64,000 bases of DNA, taken from assembly GCF_933775445.1 (NCBI RefSeq), contig NW_026089403.1:310001-374000 (forward strand), written 5' to 3'. The position numbers were made by a program, and so were the translations under genes. Below, piece after piece: positions 59,937 to 64,000 of this stretch. The notes beneath the pieces were generated by a model that saw nothing but the letters and a program-made list of their open reading frames with translations, ran no database searches and had not been told where the DNA came from. Source of the stretch: Argentina anserina. Lineage: Eukaryota; Streptophyta; Magnoliopsida; Rosales; Rosaceae. The number at the start of each line of letters is the position of its first letter. Position 1 is the stretch's first letter.

Positions 59937-60137
59937 ATGGCTAGAGGAACATAGTCTCTTAAGGACCTCACGTCCTATGTTATGTTTGGTAGGTTCCCAC
60001 TTACACTAATGATTTTAATTGAGATTTTACAGATTTATAGTGAAGTGACCAGCAATGAGCTTCATAATATACTACAAGGTTGGACAACAAAATGGCGAAA
60101 GAGAAACCCCATAATGTGTCACCTACAAAATGATTGA
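59937..60137 (+). pseudogene. Conserved 67-codon frame with early UAG (interior 2)
   Basis: Same length and same UAG as at 54080-54280. Replacements relative to interior 1 include A/T, S/T, N/S, K/H, P/T and R/K, with very few silent changes. That pattern suggests no protein constraint. Confidence 0.3.
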
Positions 60138-60416
60138 AAGGAAAACTCGGTCTAAGCTATTAGACTTTAAACATAAGCGCTTGTTGGGAGGCAACCCAAT
60201 TTTTTTTCTTTTATATTTATTGTTTTTATTTATTTTTGTTCTTTTTGATTTGTTTTGTGTGTGTGTAGGTTAGTTTTCGAGAAAACGTGAAGAGGAGCAA
60301 AACATTTTCGTTCAACAGAATCTGGCAGAAACAGTCCGTCGAGTTCGGCAGACTGTATCTCCCAGCTCATAGGGCGTTGGAAGATGTGCTTTATATGGAA
60401 ACAAATATCTTTGAGT

Positions 60417-60445
60417 CTAGTTTTTGTAGCTTTTTACAACACTGG
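60417..60445 (+). other. Variant hairpin (interior 2)
   Basis: CTAGTTTTTGTA opposite TACAACACTGG. Relative to the other two copies one base pair is changed on both sides, one becomes G-U and one is lost. Confidence 0.4.
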
Positions 60446-61524
60446 ATTTAGAGGTCTACATCATTCTCAGTTGCAATTTGAAGGCAGCAAGGTCGTGTCA
60501 GAAATTCAGAACTCGTGCAGTTGCAGTTCGGAAACGGCAAAACAGCGAGCACTTCCGGCCTAACTGGGCAGTTTTGAAATATAAGGATTGAAAGCTTGTT
60601 GTGTTATCTTCAACTTTTATTCAGGCCACGTTTCCATTCCAGCTGTTTAAATCAATGGAATTCAGCATGGAATGCAAGCTGTTGGACCGCGTCATGGGGG
60701 AGCTTTTCTCATCATTTTCTCATTTTTTTCCCATGTTTTTATTTTTGTATTTGTTTCCTTCCACTATGAGTCTTCCATTGCATTATTTATTTTGACATTC
60801 ATTGAGGACAATGCATGATTCGAGTGTGGGGGAAGGTTTACATGTTAGAGTCATAAAATCAAAAAAAAAATAATTTTTTTGTTTTTTTTTTGTTTTGTTT
60901 TGAGTCTTAGGTATGCCTTTAACTGTCTAGGATGAGTTGATCTTTGAATGATTGGTTGAAAGATGATCACAAGATTGGAAATTGAACTTAATTGTTATTT
61001 GATGGTTAATCAATGTGTAGATTTTATACGAACATGTAGTAGATGAGGATTTTGAAACTTAGGTACAAAATGAGCATGTTCCCTACTTGTTTGAATTCAT
61101 GTAACCTATGTGAGTTTCGAGCCATATATGTGCCTTTCTTTGGAGATTTTAATCTATCATTTCTTGGCTATATGACCTCATTACATCTATTTTGATCAAT
61201 TCATATGCCATAGAATTGCAATGAACTAGAGAATGCTAGAACTTACTTTGTGAAACTTTCGAAACTTTTATCATAATATACTCTGATTTTGAAAATGATT
61301 GTCGGATCTTTTTAGGATTCCACCACTTAAACGAAAAAGCCGTATGCCTTATTTGAGCCCTGCTTGGGACACCTTAATATAAACCCCTTTGAGCCTATGT
61401 TAAGCCTTTTATTTCATTACCAACATGTTAATATCCTTGCTTAGTATAGTTGTATCTCTACCCTTCTCTTTAAGACTTGGCCGAGCCGATTGTTGGATGT
61501 TAATATGGACTGATGATTCGATTC

Positions 61525-61538
61525 AAGTGTGGGGTTGT
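61525..61538 (+). other. Internal duplicate of the PPT (interior 2)
   Basis: AAGTGTGGGGTTGT, identical to the PPT at 62417-62430 and 892 bp upstream of it, in the context GATTCGATTC. See 47844-47857 in element A. Confidence 0.5.
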
Positions 61539-61556
61539 GCTATGTATGTATTTTTT

Positions 61557-61679
61557 CCGTATGAAAAAGGGTGAAAAGAATGAAAAAAAATAGAAAGGTG
61601 TCGTGAGAAGAAAAAGCAAAAAAATACATGAACACGACTTGAAAGAAAAAATATATATATATATACAAAGAAGTTACGG
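61557..61679 (+). other. Nested inverted-repeat structure (interior 2)
   Basis: Outer arms reduced to CCGTA (61557-61561) and TACGG (61675-61679). Inner arms GTCGTG (61600-61605) and CACGAC (61633-61638) differ from element A's GCCGTG/CACGGC by one change on each side, so pairing is kept. An AT microsatellite of about 14 bp has grown in the 3' spacer (about 61651-61664). Confidence 0.6.
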
Positions 61680-62416
61680 CATAGCTATGTTTGATGTGAA
61701 TTTGGAGTTGTGATATATTTGTTGAAGGCTCAATAATGTTGTACTTTAGCCTTTGTTCGTTTTCACAACGTTTAGAGTGAAGAATGAGCCAACATGATAA
61801 AATTGGCTCTTGTTTTATGGAGTATGGCGACATAAGGTGGATGATTATTGCTCTGCTAAGTCTTGAGGATGACCTTTGTGATTCCTTTTACCTAAATAAA
61901 TCATATCCTTACCGAGCCTAAGCCTACCTTTTATAAAGATCCGCATGATTCTTAAAATGAGTAGCTCTTGATCTGTGGAGTTTGTTTCATGAGTAAGCAT
62001 ATGGTTAGGGTTCATTTGTGCATATGATTGGTATCTTTCATGAGGTTTTCGAATTCACTATGTGTTTATAACTCTTATGTGTGAAAAGCTTTTAAGCATA
62101 TGCCATGTTCTTGAGAGAAAATATTTGGAGTGCATATCCCTTGTGAGTTGAATTTGAACTTGTTTTGAACATGTTGAGCTTACAATCACCTATGTTTCTG
62201 CCATGTCTTACTTGTTATGCGAGATCTCATGTTTATTAACCATTGAATTCATTCTATCTATTTCGATTAAGTGTTATTCTTGATGCTATGAGTTTGAAGA
62301 TCGTTGAGACAAAATGTTGAAGGCATTATAGTTGAGTCATTAGTTTAGTTGTTTTGATTTTTGTTTTATGTTTTTGTTTCCCTTTTCTAGTGTTTGCTAA
62401 GGGACTAGCAAAGCTT

Positions 62417-62430
62417 AAGTGTGGGGTTGT
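62417..62430 (+). promoter_or_regulatory. Polypurine tract before LTR3
   Basis: AAGTGTGGGGTTGT directly before TGATAGG of LTR3, following CTAGCAAAGCTT as in interior 1. Confidence 0.65.
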
Positions 62431-64000
62431 TGATAGGAGCACAAAGTGTGACGTTCTTAATGTGATTATGCCCTATTCTTACTCTTTGTTACCTCTTATT
62501 TAGTATGTTTTAGTTTCTTTTGTAAGAATAAGTGTCTAGGTAGAGCTTATATCAATTATGAGTGAATTGATGATGAAATCGTGCTAAGTGTTAATAATCC
62601 TTGTTGAGATATGATTCCTTGTTCGAGTAGGATTCATCCTTTCGTATTTCTTTGTTTCTAACATACTTATTCTTATTAGGAAATACAAATCCATGTTGGA
62701 GAAGGAAAGCAATCCTAGTTCCACAAGGAAAGAGAAGAAAATACACTTAAAAGCCCAATCCATTCAAGAATCAAAATGCTGTCAATATTCATAGTCCATC
62801 TTCGACGGGCTCCCCTGGATAGCTCCGATCGAGTTAGAAGACCTACTTTATATGGAAATAAAGGTATTTGAGTCTAGTTTCTGTAGGATTTGGAATCAAA
62901 TCAATATCTTATTCCTACAGAGAGATATGACTGAATCATTGATCGGAGGTCCAGTGAACTCGGCGGAATTATCTCAGCCATTGATTTGCTTTTGATCCAA
63001 GGGCTATGAGGGAAACTTGGGACTTTGTTCCTCCTGCAAATAGAGCACAAATATATATCAGAATGTCCATAAATCCCAGCACCAAAGAATGTCAAAGAAG
63101 GCATGCAGCAAATTAAATGAGAAGAGGCAAGAAAGTCAAAGAAGGCATGCAGCAAATTTAATGAGGAGAGGTAAGAAAAATCAAACATGGCTGCAACAAT
63201 TAAGACTTTTTCTGCCTCCCTAATTCAAATGAAGAAATTTGTGCAAAAGAAATCAGCATTAAAGGAGGAAGAAGATATGCAATTAATACAAAAGATATGC
63301 AATCCTTATAGAAATCAGAATTCTGGCAGTGCAGATCATCCAACTTTGACGGGCTCCCCTGGACAGCTCAAAATGATTGAGAAAATGTACCTTATATGGA
63401 TGAAAAGCCACGGAAGTCTAGTTGAAATTGCCAGTTGGAATCATCTCAATATCTATTTTCTAGAGAAAGTTATGGCCACAACAAGGGACAAAGGTCAAAT
63501 CTGCCGAATCTAGGAAACCTCAACCAATTTGGTTTCAACTTTGTAGACTTTGTGGCCATCCTCCCTTGGGTTTCTTCCTCTATATATAGCACCTCAATTC
63601 CACAGAAACATATCATCAACCTTGCTCACAAGACTTGCCAAAGCTCTGCCCAAACACTTTCATTCACCAAGCATCATAGAATCCGAATTCACCACCCTTC
63701 ATCATATTTTCTGTCCAAAGCTTGGGAGCCTAGGATACCATACTCTTGAAGATCTCGTGCTACCTCTGTAAGGAACCTTGGGAGGAGAATTATAAAGTGT
63801 AACTCTTTGATCTTCATGTTAAGTTTTCGGGTTTTTATGTTCTTGTTCTTGGATGATTTATGTTTAGGTTTTGTTAAAGATATTTTTATTCTTGTCTATG
63901 AGATATTTGTAACTTTTGAATGACATGATGAATTAAGGTTTTCGATTTTTAATTCAATGAGTTTAGGTGTTATGCCATGAGTTTATGTTTATTTATTTAA
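62431..64000 (+). repeat. Element B LTR3 (partial, cut by the window end)
   Basis: The first about 135 bp carry six variants typical of element A's LTR (such as GTGATTATGCC and CTCTTATTTAG). From about 62800 onward it is almost identical to LTR1, with only about two differences noticed by eye (63053 region and AGAAAGTT at about 63465). The missing right part should run about 690 bp past the edge if it equals LTR1. Confidence 0.9.
63581..63588 (+). promoter_or_regulatory. TATA box of LTR3
   Basis: TATATATA followed by GCACCTCAATTCC exactly as in LTR1. As a downstream LTR it could drive transcription out of the element. Confidence 0.6.

Larger units (their letters stand above)
58957..62430 (+). 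other. Element B interior 2, non-coding (3474 bp)
   Basis: Collinear with interior 1, but about 192 bp matching 54805-54996 are missing; the joint is at 60665/60666. There is also a short duplication of TTCACTGTTCATATTGTAAA near 59044-59070. In places it is closer to element A than to interior 1 (for example 59520-59600), and elsewhere the reverse holds (around 61460-61500), so the copies are mosaics. No protein-coding gene is supported. Confidence 0.85.
50848..64000 (+). mobile_element. Element B: tandem LTR-interior-LTR-interior-LTR composite, nested in element A
   Basis: Three LTRs in the same orientation (50848, 56764, 62431) flank two full interiors, each with its own PBS and PPT. The left end is a clean TGATAG terminus inside element A's 5' LTR. 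LTR1 and LTR3 share many variants that LTR2 lacks, so LTR2 looks older than, or of a different origin from, the outer pair. No retroviral protein gene is present. The element continues past 64000. Confidence 0.88.

Overview
The window is plant nuclear heterochromatin with no host gene that I can support. It has two parts. Positions 1-44767 are one uninterrupted tandem satellite array, all in one orientation. Positions 44768-64000 are non-coding LTR retrotransposons. The plant assignment rests on the elements: three 18-nt primer binding sites match the 3' end of plant tRNA-Asp, the LTRs are 2.2 kb with TGAT...ATCA ends, and the interiors carry short words (GCGCTTGTTGGGAGGCAACC, GAGTGTGGGGGAAGG) that I associate with Athila/Tat-type Ty3/gypsy elements. 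I do not recognise the species or the satellite family.

Satellite (1-44767). The basic monomer is 148 bp, about 35% GC and strongly T-rich on this strand (about 47% T, 18% A). Gain of a 41-bp internal module gives 189/190-bp, about 230-bp and 271-bp monomers. Monomers are organised into higher-order repeats (HORs) that change along the array: 675 bp at the left, three copies of a roughly 5-kb unit between 7.5 and 22.7 kb, a 1161-bp duplication near 25-27 kb, 1580/1728-bp units from 27 to 39 kb, and 1013-bp units built from 338-bp dimers from 39 to 43 kb. The last 1.5 kb before the retroelement has more private variants. The 148- and 189-bp lengths, the size and the homogeneity would suit a centromeric or pericentromeric satellite, but nothing here proves that.

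Retroelements (44768-64000). Element A lies on the minus strand and is inserted in the satellite. It has a full 3' LTR (44768-46961), a 3.66-kb interior and only 228 bp of its 5' LTR (50620-50847). The 5' LTR is cut exactly where the plus-strand element B begins. B is a tandem composite: LTR1 (50848-53106), interior 1, LTR2 (56764-58956), interior 2, LTR3 (62431 to past the window end). No gag, protease, reverse transcriptase, RNase H or integrase reading frame is visible, so A and B are large non-autonomous derivatives that would need enzymes from a relative.

The untranslated parts of A and B are the most interesting. Around each PBS, one 10-nt word can pair with the tRNA primer, with an inverted copy in U5, or within a 9-bp hairpin. 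A nested stem in the 3' interior keeps pairing through compensating changes. The U5 regions carry octamers that are repeated within one copy but differ between copies. LTR1 and LTR3 resemble each other far more than LTR2, which suggests that the tandem dimer may have moved as one unit. All comparisons were made by eye and need computed alignments.
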